Source: Armatimonadota bacterium (lineage in GTDB: Bacteria; Armatimonadota; Fimbriimonadia; Fimbriimonadales; Fimbriimonadaceae). Taken from it: a DNA stretch of 64,000 nt. The stretch's first letter is position 1, and each line of letters begins with the position of its first letter. Position numbers and translations under genes: made by a program. The notes beneath the pieces were generated by a model. That model worked only from the letters and a program-made list of their open reading frames with translations. It was not told the origin of the DNA and did no database searches. The stretch is taken from positions 1 to 64,000 of the forward strand of contig JADFMN010000007.1 of the NCBI GenBank assembly GCA_022563855.1, in the 5' to 3' direction. Below are positions 7,324 to 15,258 of the stretch, one piece after another.

Positions 7324-8378
7324 AAGTCGGGGTTATCGGGTTCTCTCTATCAGGCAAATCGACCCTGTACCGGGCTGCGGCCCGCGGTCAGGCGAAGGGC
7401 GACGTCACGGCGGTGCCGGTTCCCGATCCTCGCTTTGATCAGATCGTCGCACAGGTGCAACCGAAGAAGGCGACCCCGGCCTCGATCATCTTGCACGACG
7501 ACGTACCGGCGATCGAAGCAGGCTCCCGCAAAATGCTTTCGCAGAGGTTTCTGGATCAGGCGCGCAACGTCGACGTGCTGCTGCACGTCGTCCGCGCGTT
7601 CGATTCTCTCGTTGCGCCGTACCACGACAGCGTAGACCCCATACGCGACATGGAAACGGTCGACGTGGAGCTCGTGCTGAGCGACCTGGCTATCATGGAA
7701 ACGCGGCTGGAGCGGCTGAACAAGATGCAGCAAAGCAGGCAGCCGGGATCGCCCGAGTACACCGAGCAGGCACTGTTCAGCCGATTGAAGCCCGCGCTGG
7801 AGAACGGCACGCCGCTCCGCGACCAAGAGCTGAGCGAAGAAGAGGCCAAGACTTGCCGCAACTACCAGTTTCTGAGCGCCAAAGAGATCGTGGTCGCGTT
7901 CAATATCGATGAGGACAGCACCGTAGACGGTCGCGCCGATCTGAACGACAGGGTTGTCGAACTGCGAGAGAAAGGCACGCAGGCGTTCCAGGTCTGTGCG
8001 ACGATCGAAGAGGAGATCGCACAGCTTGCGCCAGAGGATCAGCCAGAGTTTCTTGAGAGCCTGGGCTTGAGCGAACCCGCCAGCGCCAAAGTCGTCCGCG
8101 CGATCTACGACGCGCTCGGGCTGATTACGTTCTTTACGATCGGCGACCACGAGACCAGGGCGTGGCCGCTGCACGAAGGGTCGAGCGCAGTAAAGGCCGC
8201 ACACACCATCCATTCGGACATCGCCAGAGGCTTCATTCGGGCCGAGGTCGTCCACTTCGATCAGTACGTCGAGGCGGGTTCGGTGGACGCCGCGAACAAG
8301 TCCGGCAGGATGAAGCTCGAAGGGAAGGAGTACGTCGTTCAGGACGGCGACCTGCTGCGCATTCGGAATAAGACGTAG
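7320..8378 (+). CDS. ychF: YchF/Obg-type P-loop NTPase with TGS domain
   Basis: 352 residues. The P-loop is GFSLSGKST (residues 7-15). A coiled-coil-like insertion (AIMETRLERLNKMQQ) and a C-terminal TGS domain (FFTIGDHETRAWPLHEGSSAVKAAHTIHSDIARGFIRAEVVHFDQYV...KEYVVQDGDLLRIR) are in YchF order. YchF proteins prefer ATP because the NKxD specificity motif is altered; here it reads NIDE (in VVAFNIDED). The P-loop and G-domain diverge from textbook YchF (GxPNVGKST), so this may be a lineage-specific paralogue. YchF binds ribosomes and regulates stress and translation responses in other bacteria. Confidence 0.8.
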   Translation: MKVGVIGFSLSGKSTLYRAAARGQAKGDVTAVPVPDPRFDQIVAQVQPKKATPASIILHDDVPAIEAGSRKMLSQRFLDQARNVDVLLHVVRAFDSLVAPYHDSVDPIRDMETVDVELVLSDLAIMETRLERLNKMQQSRQPGSPEYTEQALFSRLKPALENGTPLRDQELSEEEAKTCRNYQFLSAKEIVVAFNIDEDSTVDGRADLNDRVVELREKGTQAFQVCATIEEEIAQLAPEDQPEFLESLGLSEPASAKVVRAIYDALGLITFFTIGDHETRAWPLHEGSSAVKAAHTIHSDIARGFIRAEVVHFDQYVEAGSVDAANKSGRMKLEGKEYVVQDGDLLRIRNKT

Positions 8379-8386
8379 CTGTTCGG

Positions 8387-8392
8387 TATAAC
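8387..8392 (+). promoter_or_regulatory. -10 box TATAAC of galT, leaderless
   Basis: TATAAC ends 7 nt before ATG 8400 in the short gap after the YchF-like gene, so galT probably has its own leaderless promoter. Confidence 0.55.
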
Positions 8393-8399
8393 CTGGGCG

Positions 8400-9377
8400 A
8401 TGTCGGAACTGCGGTACCACCCGTTCCTCGATCAGTGGGTCATCACGGCGACCCACCGGCAGGACCGCACGTACAACCCGCCGGACGACTACTGCCCGCT
8501 CTGCCCTACCGAACCTGGCGGCTTCCCCACTGAGATTCCTCAAGAGGACTACGACATTGCGGTGTTCGAGAACAAGTTCCCGTCGCTGAAGCCCGAGCCT
8601 GACGCGCCTGCGATCGAGGGGACGATCCTCACGCCCGTCATTCCCGGCGGCGGGGCGTGCGAAGTGGTGTGCTACTCCTCACGCCACGACGCGACGTTCG
8701 CCACGCTCCCGCCCGGACAGATCAGGAAGCTAACGCGCGTCTGGAAACACCGGTACGAAGAGCTGTGCGAGCGGGACGAAGTCCAGTACGTGTTCATCTT
8801 CGAGAACAAGGGGACCGAGATCGGCGTCACCCTGAGCCACCCGCATGGGCAGATTTACGCGTACCCGTTCATCCCGCCGGTCATCAGGATCGAGCTTGAG
8901 CGAGAGAAGCTGCACTACCATGAGAAAGGGCGGCCGCTGATGCAGGACTGGCTCGCGCAGGAGAGGGAGGACGGGCTGCGGATCGTCTGTGAGAACGAGC
9001 GGTTCGTGTGCGTCGTGCCGTTTTTCGCGCGGTATCCGTTCGAAACGTACGTGACGACTAACGAGCACGTCCGGAGCCTCGCGGAGATGGACAACGATAC
9101 GCTGGACGATCTCGCTTCGATCCTGCAAGAAGTGACGAGGCGGTTCGACGCCCTGTTCGGGTTCTCAATGCCGTACATCATGGCGATGCACCAAGAGCCC
9201 GCAGTTCGGGGGTACGAGTTCAACTGGTTCCACGTCGAGTTCTATCCGCCTTATCGCACCGCCGAGAAGCTGAAGTATCTGGCTGGGAGCGAGGCCGGGG
9301 CCGGGGCGTTCATCAACGACACGCTGCCGGAAGAGTCGGCAGCGCTGTTGCGGGACGTTCGGGTTGGTTCGGGTTAG
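8400..9377 (+). CDS. galT: Galactose-1-phosphate uridylyltransferase
   Basis: 325 residues, HIT-superfamily enzyme of the Leloir pathway exchanging UMP between UDP-glucose and galactose-1-phosphate. The active-site motif is SHPHGQIYAYPFIPP, in which the middle histidine region carries the uridylyl intermediate. An N-terminal CPLCP and later histidines fit the zinc/iron site, and RYHPFLDQWVITATHRQDR is the usual start. The last residues (DVRVGSG) and the stop codon lie inside a decamer repeat array, so the C-terminus may have been altered by repeat growth. No other galactose genes adjoin it. Confidence 0.93.
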   Translation: MSELRYHPFLDQWVITATHRQDRTYNPPDDYCPLCPTEPGGFPTEIPQEDYDIAVFENKFPSLKPEPDAPAIEGTILTPVIPGGGACEVVCYSSRHDATFATLPPGQIRKLTRVWKHRYEELCERDEVQYVFIFENKGTEIGVTLSHPHGQIYAYPFIPPVIRIELEREKLHYHEKGRPLMQDWLAQEREDGLRIVCENERFVCVVPFFARYPFETYVTTNEHVRSLAEMDNDTLDDLASILQEVTRRFDALFGFSMPYIMAMHQEPAVRGYEFNWFHVEFYPPYRTAEKLKYLAGSEAGAGAFINDTLPEESAALLRDVRVGSG

Positions 9378-9463
9378 TTCGGGCTTGTTCGGGTTAGTTC
9401 GGGCTTGTTCGGGCTTGTTCGGGCTTGTTCGGGTTAGTTCGGGTTGGTTCGGGTTGGTTCGGA
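9351..9463 (+). repeat. Decamer tandem repeat, unit GTTCGGGTTR
   Basis: About eleven near-perfect 10-bp units (gggttggttc, gggttagttc, gggcttgttc variants) begin in the last codons of galT, supply its stop codon and continue into the spacer. The same decamer family, on the opposite strand, occurs at 57901-57942. The spacer 9378-9732 holds this array, a short stretch without recognisable content (9464-9595) and a REPIN element; I see no gene in it. Confidence 0.85.
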
Positions 9464-9595
9464 GTTGTATGGGAGTGCGCGGTCCTTCGTCAGGCTCAGG
9501 AGACCGCGCTTTGCGTTCGCGCGGCTTGACGCGCGCTCGATTTGATCCGGATTGGTTCGAATGCAGCCACGGATGCGGGAGGCCTGGTCCGAAAT

Positions 9596-9689
9596 GTAGC
9601 CGCATGCTTCAGCTTGCGCGCTACGCCACTGACTTCCAGCTGCAAACACTCGCCAATACGTCCGGACGAAACCTAAAGGATGCGACTAC
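9596..9689. mobile_element. REPIN-like element (paired inverted REP sequences)
   Basis: A 94-bp element. The left arm GTAGCCGCATGCTTCAGC and the right arm CCTAAAGGATGCGACTAC are imperfect inverted copies of one another. The element at 39205-39298, immediately before a RAYT transposase gene, has exactly the same length and nearly the same arms. It is therefore a non-autonomous REP doublet probably spread by that transposase. Confidence 0.75.
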
Positions 9690-9732
9690 AGAACGCTCAG
9701 GCGTTCGACCGTTCGAGTCACTTGACTGGTGA

Positions 9733-10422
9733 CTAATCCCAATCGCCGCGCAACAGCTGGAAAACGCGGTGGCCTTCGTCGCCGCGAGTCATCATGCCGG
9801 CCTCGAGCTTCACATCGCTGAGCGTCTCACCGGCGTCTGCGCCGGTTGCCTCCACAGCTCCTTCTATCAGTGCCTCGCACTTCGAGATCGCGTCATCGAC
9901 TGAGACGCCTGTCCAGGTCTCGGAACCTATCTTCTCCTGCAAGTACTTGCCGGCTGCTGAAGACCCTGCCAAGTAACAGCTCTCGCGCTTCTTGTCGAAG
10001 TCGCCGTCGTAGTTAATGGCGTGGTATCGGTCGTCGGCGGGCGAGGGACCGACCTGCATGAACATGGAAAGCGCTATCACCGGCGGACTGGAGAAGTCTG
10101 CGAACGCCCTCTTGACCGGCTCGCTCACAGCGGTCACGACGCGCTGGATCGTCACGTCGTCTTCACTGCGCTGGAAACCCTGCTGGTGAGTGAAGTCGAT
10201 CGCCGCGACGCGGATCGACTCGATGTCTGACTGCTGGCCCAGCGCGGCGAACATCAGCCGGTCGTACACCTCGAAGATCTTGCGCGACTGGCGACAGTAC
10301 GTGACGGCGAGAACCCCCACATCGAGCGAGATCGCAACAACTGGAATACCGGTCGATAGACGCGATTCCACGTACTCGGCGCGATGCCCGATGCCCTCTT
10401 GCCAATCGTACGGCGTCAGCAT
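9733..10422 (-). CDS. Bacterial 20S proteasome alpha-type subunit homologue
   Basis: 229 residues. The pattern follows actinobacterial PrcA: an N-terminal helix (PYDWQEGIGHRAEYVESRLSTG), strand VVAISLDVGVLAVT, KIFEVYDRLMFAALGQQSDIESIRVAAIDFTHQQGFQRSEDDVTIQRVV (residues ~47-95), then a second sheet (PPVIALSMFMQVG...YHAINYDGDFDKKRESCYLAGSSAAGKYLQEKI). There is no N-terminal catalytic threonine, as expected for the structural alpha ring. No beta subunit, Mpa/ARC ATPase, Pup/UBact or PafA lies within the window, whereas these genes usually cluster. TATAAC ends 9 nt before the ATG. An Anbu-type or other Ntn-hydrolase relative is the alternative. Confidence 0.75.
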   Translation of the reverse strand: MLTPYDWQEGIGHRAEYVESRLSTGIPVVAISLDVGVLAVTYCRQSRKIFEVYDRLMFAALGQQSDIESIRVAAIDFTHQQGFQRSEDDVTIQRVVTAVSEPVKRAFADFSSPPVIALSMFMQVGPSPADDRYHAINYDGDFDKKRESCYLAGSSAAGKYLQEKIGSETWTGVSVDDAISKCEALIEGAVEATGADAGETLSDVKLEAGMMTRGDEGHRVFQLLRGDWD

Positions 10423-10432
10423 ACGCCTGCTG

Positions 10433-11029
10433 TTATACTCCAGACTCGTCGTCGATGAGAGTCCAGCGATCCGTCTGCTTGACGGAAGTCTTCCCCTTCA
10501 ACAGAGACTCGACCGCGACCCCTTCCAACTCGTGGACGATCGCCTTCTTGTCCCAAACGGTGAAGTAGCCGTAGCCTCCTCTCGCCAGGCTCATCGGCAA
10601 CGCGACCTTATACTTCCGGCTTAGGTCCAGCGGAGATCCGCCCACCTTAATAGAAACGACTCGCTTTGCAGGGTCCAGCTCTCGCTTGAACCGAACCTCG
10701 ACGCCGGACAAGTACAGGAACGCGTCGTTCGCCGAGGGGTACAGCGAAATCGACCGGTCGAGCGCGGCCTTGATCTGCTTTCCGCTGAGCTCTGACACGA
10801 CGAGGATATCGCCCGGGATGTCCACCATTCGGCTGAGGTCAGATCCGCTGAAATCGTCGCGGATGATGCCGGCTGGCCAAAACGCTATGTCCGCGCCTGC
10901 GGCGTCGCGCATGATGTCAGCCGCAGACTGCGCCGCAACGTACGAGCGATCAGCCGACCGTTGCGGTGAAGCAAGAGTCAGCGTGAGCGCGCCGCAAAGG
11001 GCAAAAGTCCAAATTCGGGGTGTCAGCAA
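10433..11029 (-). CDS. Exported 5'-nucleotidase C-terminal domain protein
   Basis: 198 residues from a TTG start (no ATG or GTG is available). A signal peptide (WTFALCGALTLTLASPQ) precedes a single 5_nucleotid_C domain: AADIMRDAAGADIAFWPAGIIRDDFSGSDLSRMVDIPGDILVVSELSGKQIKAALDRSISLYP...FLYLSGVEVRFKREL. In UshA-type enzymes this domain binds the nucleotide base, while the N-terminal calcineurin-like domain holds the metals. That catalytic half is absent here, so the protein alone should not be a nucleotidase. It is co-directional with the proteasome-like gene 10 nt downstream. Confidence 0.75.
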   Translation of the reverse strand: MLTPRIWTFALCGALTLTLASPQRSADRSYVAAQSAADIMRDAAGADIAFWPAGIIRDDFSGSDLSRMVDIPGDILVVSELSGKQIKAALDRSISLYPSANDAFLYLSGVEVRFKRELDPAKRVVSIKVGGSPLDLSRKYKVALPMSLARGGYGYFTVWDKKAIVHELEGVAVESLLKGKTSVKQTDRWTLIDDESGV

Positions 11030-11130
11030 ATCTGTGGTCCAATAACTACGACAGGTAGCGGGCTAGGTTCGTTACTACAATATATTGATGTTTCTACACT
11101 TTCTGGCGTCCGCTGGGGCTTCCGACAGAC

Positions 11131-11559
11131 CTAAAAGTCCGTTTCAACGCCCATCGAGCGGGCTGTGCCGGCGATCACCTTGAGCGCCGCCTCTTCGTCG
11201 TTGGCGTTCAAATCAGGCATTTTGATCTTGACGATCTCCAGCGCCTTCTCCCTTGTCAACTTGACTTCAATGATTTCCGTTCCAGGATTGCTGGACGCCT
11301 TAGCAATCCCCAGGACCTTCTTGATCATGTCCGTCGTCAGCGGCTCCTTGACCACGAACGAGTACGAGCGGTCCTCATAGACGTTGATCGAGACCGGGAC
11401 CGTGTAGCCCATCTGCTTGGCGGTCATCTCGTTGAACTTCTTCAGGAACTCCATCATGTTGATGCCGGCCTGACCGAGTGCCGGCCCAACCGGGGGCGCC
11501 GGCGTCCCCTTGCCTGCTGGTATGTTCAGCCTGACTACAGATGCGACCTTTTTTGCCAT
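11131..11559 (-). CDS. rplK: 50S ribosomal protein L11
   Basis: 142 residues, full length. KVASVVRLNIPAGKGTPAPPVGPALGQAGINMMEFLKKFN is the conserved N-terminal domain, and the C-terminal rRNA-binding domain ends GTARSMGVETDF. The ATG at 11559 (MAKKVAS) is the canonical start, preceded by AGGG. L11 forms the GTPase-associated centre with 23S rRNA. It normally sits before rplA and after nusG; here it stands alone between a nucleotidase-domain gene and a divergent E2 gene. Confidence 0.97.
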   Translation of the reverse strand: MAKKVASVVRLNIPAGKGTPAPPVGPALGQAGINMMEFLKKFNEMTAKQMGYTVPVSINVYEDRSYSFVVKEPLTTDMIKKVLGIAKASSNPGTEIIEVKLTREKALEIVKIKMPDLNANDEEAALKVIAGTARSMGVETDF

Positions 11560-11767
11560 CGAAAACCCTGCCTGCGCCCTGTGCAATCAACCGAACGAAA
11601 AGGCCGATCTCCGAGCCGGAACTGAGGCTCAAGCGACGTGCAATTATACCTTTGCGAACAGGCGACGGGCGAGCATAGGGCTGTCGGTCCCAAAGACGAA
11701 GGTTGGTCGCTCGCCGTTCGACCGCCTGTATGCCAAAATGACCCACGGCAACCAGCCGGGAAAACCT

Positions 11768-12928
11768 ATGGCCGAAGTATCTATCAAGATTCCACAGATT
11801 GGCGAAGGCTTGCAGGAAGCGCGCCTCGTCGCAACCCTCAAGCAGCCTGGGGACAAGGTGAAGCGGGACGAGCCGATCTACCAGATGGAGACGGACAAGG
11901 CGGTCATGGACGTCGAATCTCCGTATGAAGGCACCCTGGTCAAGTGGGTCGCCTCCGTCGACGAGATCTTGGCGATCGGCGCCGACGTCGCGATCATCGA
12001 GACTTCGGACAAGGTACAGGAAGAGGCAAGCGACCCTGACCGGCCCGCAGAATCCGCTCGGGTAGCCGCCACCACAACTTCCGCTACAGCCGGAGGCTCG
12101 CGGCGACGCGACATGCCGCCGCGCACTCGGGCCTATGCGAAGGAGAAGGGGCTGTCAGACCAGGATCTGGCGAAAATCCCCGAAACCGGCAAGAAGATCA
12201 TGCCGGAAGACGTGGACGCCTTTCTTGCAGGCGCAGGGGGCGAAGGGTACTCCGAGCAGCAGATGAGTGCTGCTCAGCGCCTGTTGAGCTCCAGGCTGGT
12301 GCGCGGATCGCAGCTCGCGGTCCCCGGAACCGAAACCATCGTCAGCGACTGGTCGCACATCGAGAAATTGCGGGCGGAGATCAAGGAGAGCGGCGACGAG
12401 TTCTCCCCGTCGTCGTTTACGATGTTCGCGTTCGCCGTCGCTCAGGTGATGGGCAAGCATCCTTATTTCCGGTCTACGATCGTCGGCGACTCTACGATCC
12501 GCACCTACGACCACGCCAATCTCGGCATTGCGGTGGCGCTGGAGGGCGATCAGCTGGTGATCGCGAAGATCGAAGATGCGGACACGCTTGGCTGGCGCGA
12601 CTTTGCAGACCGAATGCGCGAGCGGATCGACCACGCGCGCGCCGGCAACGACCAGGCGGACGCATCCATACCGCTCACGATCACGAACATGCAGAGCTTT
12701 GGGCTGCGCGACGCGGTCGCCGTAGTCGTCCCGCCTAGCGTCGCGACGCTGTTCCTGGGCGAGGCGTACAACGGCCTGGATCAAACCGTCAGCAAGCTGA
12801 AGCTGCAGCGATGCGCCAATATCGGATTGACGTTCGACCACCGCCTCATCAACGGGGTCGGCGCCGCACAACTGCTGACAGACGTCCGGTCCAACGTTGA
12901 GAACATCCGAGACCTTTTGGGCGGCTGA
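11768..12928 (+). CDS. Dihydrolipoamide acyltransferase, E2 of a 2-oxoacid dehydrogenase
   Basis: 386 residues. The lipoyl domain (residues 1-78) carries the lipoate lysine in METDKAVM (K44), a peripheral-subunit-binding domain (PPRTRAYAKEKGLSDQDLAKIPETGKKIMPEDVDAFL) follows, and then the catalytic domain. The usual HRxxDG active-site motif near the C-terminus reads FDHRLINGVGAA, with Asn where the catalytic Asp is normal. Start ATG 11768 gives the standard MAEVSIKIPQIGEG; an upstream in-frame ATG at 11738 is possible. The company of a biotin carrier and HMG-CoA lyase suggests branched-chain oxoacid dehydrogenase rather than pyruvate dehydrogenase, but no E1 gene is adjacent. Confidence 0.85.
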   Translation: MAEVSIKIPQIGEGLQEARLVATLKQPGDKVKRDEPIYQMETDKAVMDVESPYEGTLVKWVASVDEILAIGADVAIIETSDKVQEEASDPDRPAESARVAATTTSATAGGSRRRDMPPRTRAYAKEKGLSDQDLAKIPETGKKIMPEDVDAFLAGAGGEGYSEQQMSAAQRLLSSRLVRGSQLAVPGTETIVSDWSHIEKLRAEIKESGDEFSPSSFTMFAFAVAQVMGKHPYFRSTIVGDSTIRTYDHANLGIAVALEGDQLVIAKIEDADTLGWRDFADRMRERIDHARAGNDQADASIPLTITNMQSFGLRDAVAVVVPPSVATLFLGEAYNGLDQTVSKLKLQRCANIGLTFDHRLINGVGAAQLLTDVRSNVENIRDLLGG

Positions 12929-12930
12929 AG

Positions 12931-13641
12931 ATGAAGCCCGTCATCGGTATCACCGCGGCCCACGAGCTTGAAAAGGGTCCCAACAACGACGGCGACGGTC
13001 GCGTGTTCACCAATCGGCTTTACTGCGAATGCATCGCCGCAGCCGGAGCGGTGCCAATCATCATCCCTCATCAGGCCGCGATCGAGGACGTGATCCCGCT
13101 GATAGACGGCCTGCTGATCCCTGGCGGCGACGATATCGACGCCGCGCACTTCGGCGAGGCAAACCACTCGAAGGTCAACTTGGCCGAACCGGCCCGATAC
13201 CCGTTCGAAGCCAGCTTGCTCAAGAGCATGCCGGAGGAGGCGCCGATCCTGGGCATCTGCTACGGAGCGCAGGCGGTCAACATCTTCTTCGGCGGGAACC
13301 TCGTCCAACACATCCCCGACGTAACCGGCAACGATTCGCACAGCGCGGGAACGGTGCAGAGTTACCGGATAGAGCCCGACAGCCGCTTGTGCGATATCGT
13401 CGGCAAATCGACCGCCGAGGGCAAAACGTACCACCATCAGTCGAACGACCGACCTGGCGACGGGCTCCGGGCCGTGGCTTGGAGCGACGACGGAGTAGTG
13501 GAGGCGATCGAGGGACTTCAGCGGTGGATTCTCGGCGTCCAGTGGCACCCTGAGCGCACGCCGGAGAGCGAGGATACGCAACGGATTTTCTCCGAGTTTG
13601 CCAGGCAGGCTCGACAGTACGGAGCGTCCAGGCGAGCATGA
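12931..13641 (+). CDS. Gamma-glutamyl-gamma-aminobutyrate hydrolase-like peptidase C26
   Basis: 236 residues, class I glutamine-amidotransferase fold. LLIPGGDDIDAAHFGE, the nucleophile elbow LGICYGAQAVNIFFGG, HHQSNDRPGDGLRAVAWSDDGVVEAIE and GVQWHPE (His-Glu of the triad) match the PuuD/C26 family, which cleaves gamma-glutamyl amide bonds. It starts 2 nt after the E2 stop codon and overlaps the biotin carrier gene by 4 nt (ATGA), so the three genes form an operon. The real substrate is not evident from sequence. Confidence 0.85.
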   Translation: MKPVIGITAAHELEKGPNNDGDGRVFTNRLYCECIAAAGAVPIIIPHQAAIEDVIPLIDGLLIPGGDDIDAAHFGEANHSKVNLAEPARYPFEASLLKSMPEEAPILGICYGAQAVNIFFGGNLVQHIPDVTGNDSHSAGTVQSYRIEPDSRLCDIVGKSTAEGKTYHHQSNDRPGDGLRAVAWSDDGVVEAIEGLQRWILGVQWHPERTPESEDTQRIFSEFARQARQYGASRRA

Positions 13642-14069
13642 GACTCTTGGTCAACGGCACGCCGCACGATCTCGTTGTCAGAGACGACGTCCGCGTGTCG
13701 CGCGAAGGGGACCGGCTGATAGTCGAGTCACCGGAGGGCACATCGACCGCGTTGGCTATTCGATCCGGCGACCGAACATACATCTCGTATCGCGGGAGGC
13801 AGTTCGTCGTCGGCAAGGCGCAGCGGACGAGGAGCCGCGCGGTTGGACCAGGTGACGGCGAGATACGAGCTTCGATGCCCGGACTGGTCGTGCAGGTGCT
13901 GTTAGAGTCGGGCGCAGAGGTGGCGATGGGCGACCGGATTCTGGTCATCGAAGCGATGAAGACGCAGCTGCCCATCGTCGCTCCCTTGACCGGCGTCGTC
14001 GAATCGGTGCGCGTGAAAGTCGGTCAGCAGGTGACTGAGGAACAGGTTCTCGCGATCATCGTCGAATAG
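13638..14069 (+). CDS. Biotin carboxyl carrier protein of an acyl-CoA carboxylase
   Basis: 143 residues. The C-terminal half is a biotinyl domain: MPGLVVQVLLESGAEVAMGDRILVIEAMKTQLPIVAPLTGVVESVRVKVGQQVTEEQVLAIIVE, with the biotin-accepting lysine at about K108 in EAMKT (EAMKM is commoner). The N-terminal ~75 residues are a beta-rich region like the one preceding biotinyl domains in methylcrotonyl/propionyl-CoA carboxylases. It shares an operon with E2 and C26 and is followed by HMG-CoA lyase, so a role in methylcrotonyl-CoA carboxylase is a reasonable inference. Its 3' end has been duplicated downstream (see 14984-15073). Confidence 0.8.
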   Translation: MRLLVNGTPHDLVVRDDVRVSREGDRLIVESPEGTSTALAIRSGDRTYISYRGRQFVVGKAQRTRSRAVGPGDGEIRASMPGLVVQVLLESGAEVAMGDRILVIEAMKTQLPIVAPLTGVVESVRVKVGQQVTEEQVLAIIVE

Positions 14070-14279
14070 GCGGACAATCAGATAGAACAGCTAGCCGGTT
14101 GGCACTTGTGATACCGCCGGTGAAGGCACGAAATACTGCCAAATTGAACACCCGTAATATTACCGGCTTGAACCTGAGAACCGCTCATCTGCTCCCAAGA
14201 ATGATCCAGAATGCGTTGGTCGCGCTTGACTACGAAAGACAGTTCCATCGGTCGGACAATCAACATTGGATGTCACCGA

Positions 14280-14897
14280 ATGACAGGCAGTAAAGAAGTG
14301 AGAAAATATACTCTTACCGCTGTAATTGGAGTCAGCGCTTTGATGGGCGTTACTTCGGCCAGCGCGGCCATCACGTTTGAGTTCGATACAGTAATCGCAG
14401 GAGACCCACAAGGGGGTCCTGTGTTTGCGACTCTGCTGATCGAGGACAGCGGAGTTGACACCGTTTCGCTCACGCTCAGCCACACCGCAGATCCAAACGA
14501 GGCAGGCGGCCAGTCGATCAAGACACTGCTCTTGAACGTCGAACCTTTCGTTGCGGGCACAGTGACATCAGGCAGCTCGAAGTTCGTGGGCTACAGCTTT
14601 AGCGAGAACGGCAAGACAGATTCAGGTGCGATGTTCGATCTGCGGATCAATTTCGACACTGCATTGAGCAATCGTTTCTTGGCTGGTGACACCGTTGCCA
14701 TGACTGCCACAGGCGCAGGCTTAACGGAGAACAGCTTCAATGCCTTTTCTGAAGAAGTTCCATACCTAGCCATGATCCATTTCATCTCGATCCCACCGGA
14801 TCAGGATTCAGGAAAGGTCGTCGCGGTCCCTGAGCCAGCGAGCCTTTTCGCGCTAGGGCTCGGGGCAGTTGTGCTGCTTCGCCGCCGCAAGAAGTAG
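14280..14897 (+). CDS. PEP-CTERM surface protein, copy 1
   Basis: 205 residues. A signal peptide (VRKYTLTAVIGVSALMGVTSASA) precedes a beta-rich extracellular body with no named domain. The C-terminus VPEPASLFALGLGAVVLLRRRKK is a textbook PEP-CTERM sorting tag: PEP motif, membrane helix, basic end. Such proteins are exported and processed by exosortase, usually in exopolysaccharide-producing bacteria; no exosortase gene is in this window. An alternative GTG start at 14298 would give a more typical signal-peptide length. It is a tandem paralogue of 15259-15876. Confidence 0.85.
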   Translation: MTGSKEVRKYTLTAVIGVSALMGVTSASAAITFEFDTVIAGDPQGGPVFATLLIEDSGVDTVSLTLSHTADPNEAGGQSIKTLLLNVEPFVAGTVTSGSSKFVGYSFSENGKTDSGAMFDLRINFDTALSNRFLAGDTVAMTATGAGLTENSFNAFSEEVPYLAMIHFISIPPDQDSGKVVAVPEPASLFALGLGAVVLLRRRKK

Positions 14898-14983
14898 TGA
14901 CGACAACTGTCCGATCGGAGGAGCGTCAGGCTGTTTTGCCTGACGCTCGGCAATTCTACACATCGACCTGCAAGAATCGAATC

Positions 14984-15073
14984 GTGCCAAGGATCGTCGA
15001 GGTCGGTTCATTGCGCGTAGAAGTCGGTCAGCAGGTGGCCGAGGAACAGATTCTTGCAACCATCGTCGAATAG
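14984..15073 (+). pseudogene. Chimeric 29-codon ORF at the duplication junction
   Basis: GTG 14984 starts VPRIVEVG, a copy of the first residues of HMG-CoA lyase (VPRIIEVG at 15967). After SLRVE it continues in the same frame into VGQQVAEEQILATIVE and a stop, a copy of the biotin-carrier C-terminus (VGQQVTEEQVLAIIVE). This marks the breakpoint of the tandem duplication. The product is unlikely to be functional. Confidence 0.75.
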
Positions 15074-15258
15074 GCGGACGATCAGATAGGATAACTAGCC
15101 GATTGGCACTAGCGATACTGCTGGCAAATGCCCGTAATACTGCGAGATTGAACCTGAGACCGGGCCATCGGCTCCCGTCGTGATACAATGTCCGGTGATC
15201 GCGATTGACTGCGATAGACAGTTCAGCCGGTCGGACAATCTACATTGGGTCTCACCCA

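Noticed and set aside
7350-8543. Long minus-strand open frame opposite the YchF-like gene
   Set aside because: Shadow of the real gene; Arg/Val/Asp-rich composition typical of antisense GC-rich DNA, and no start signals.
9351-9463. Decamer array as a CRISPR
   Set aside because: Units are contiguous 10-mers without unique spacers and no cas gene is present.
11087-11190. Small frame MFLHFLASAGASDR... behind a TACAAT box
   Set aside because: It fits the leaderless spacing but runs into the antisense of rplK and shows no protein-like pattern.
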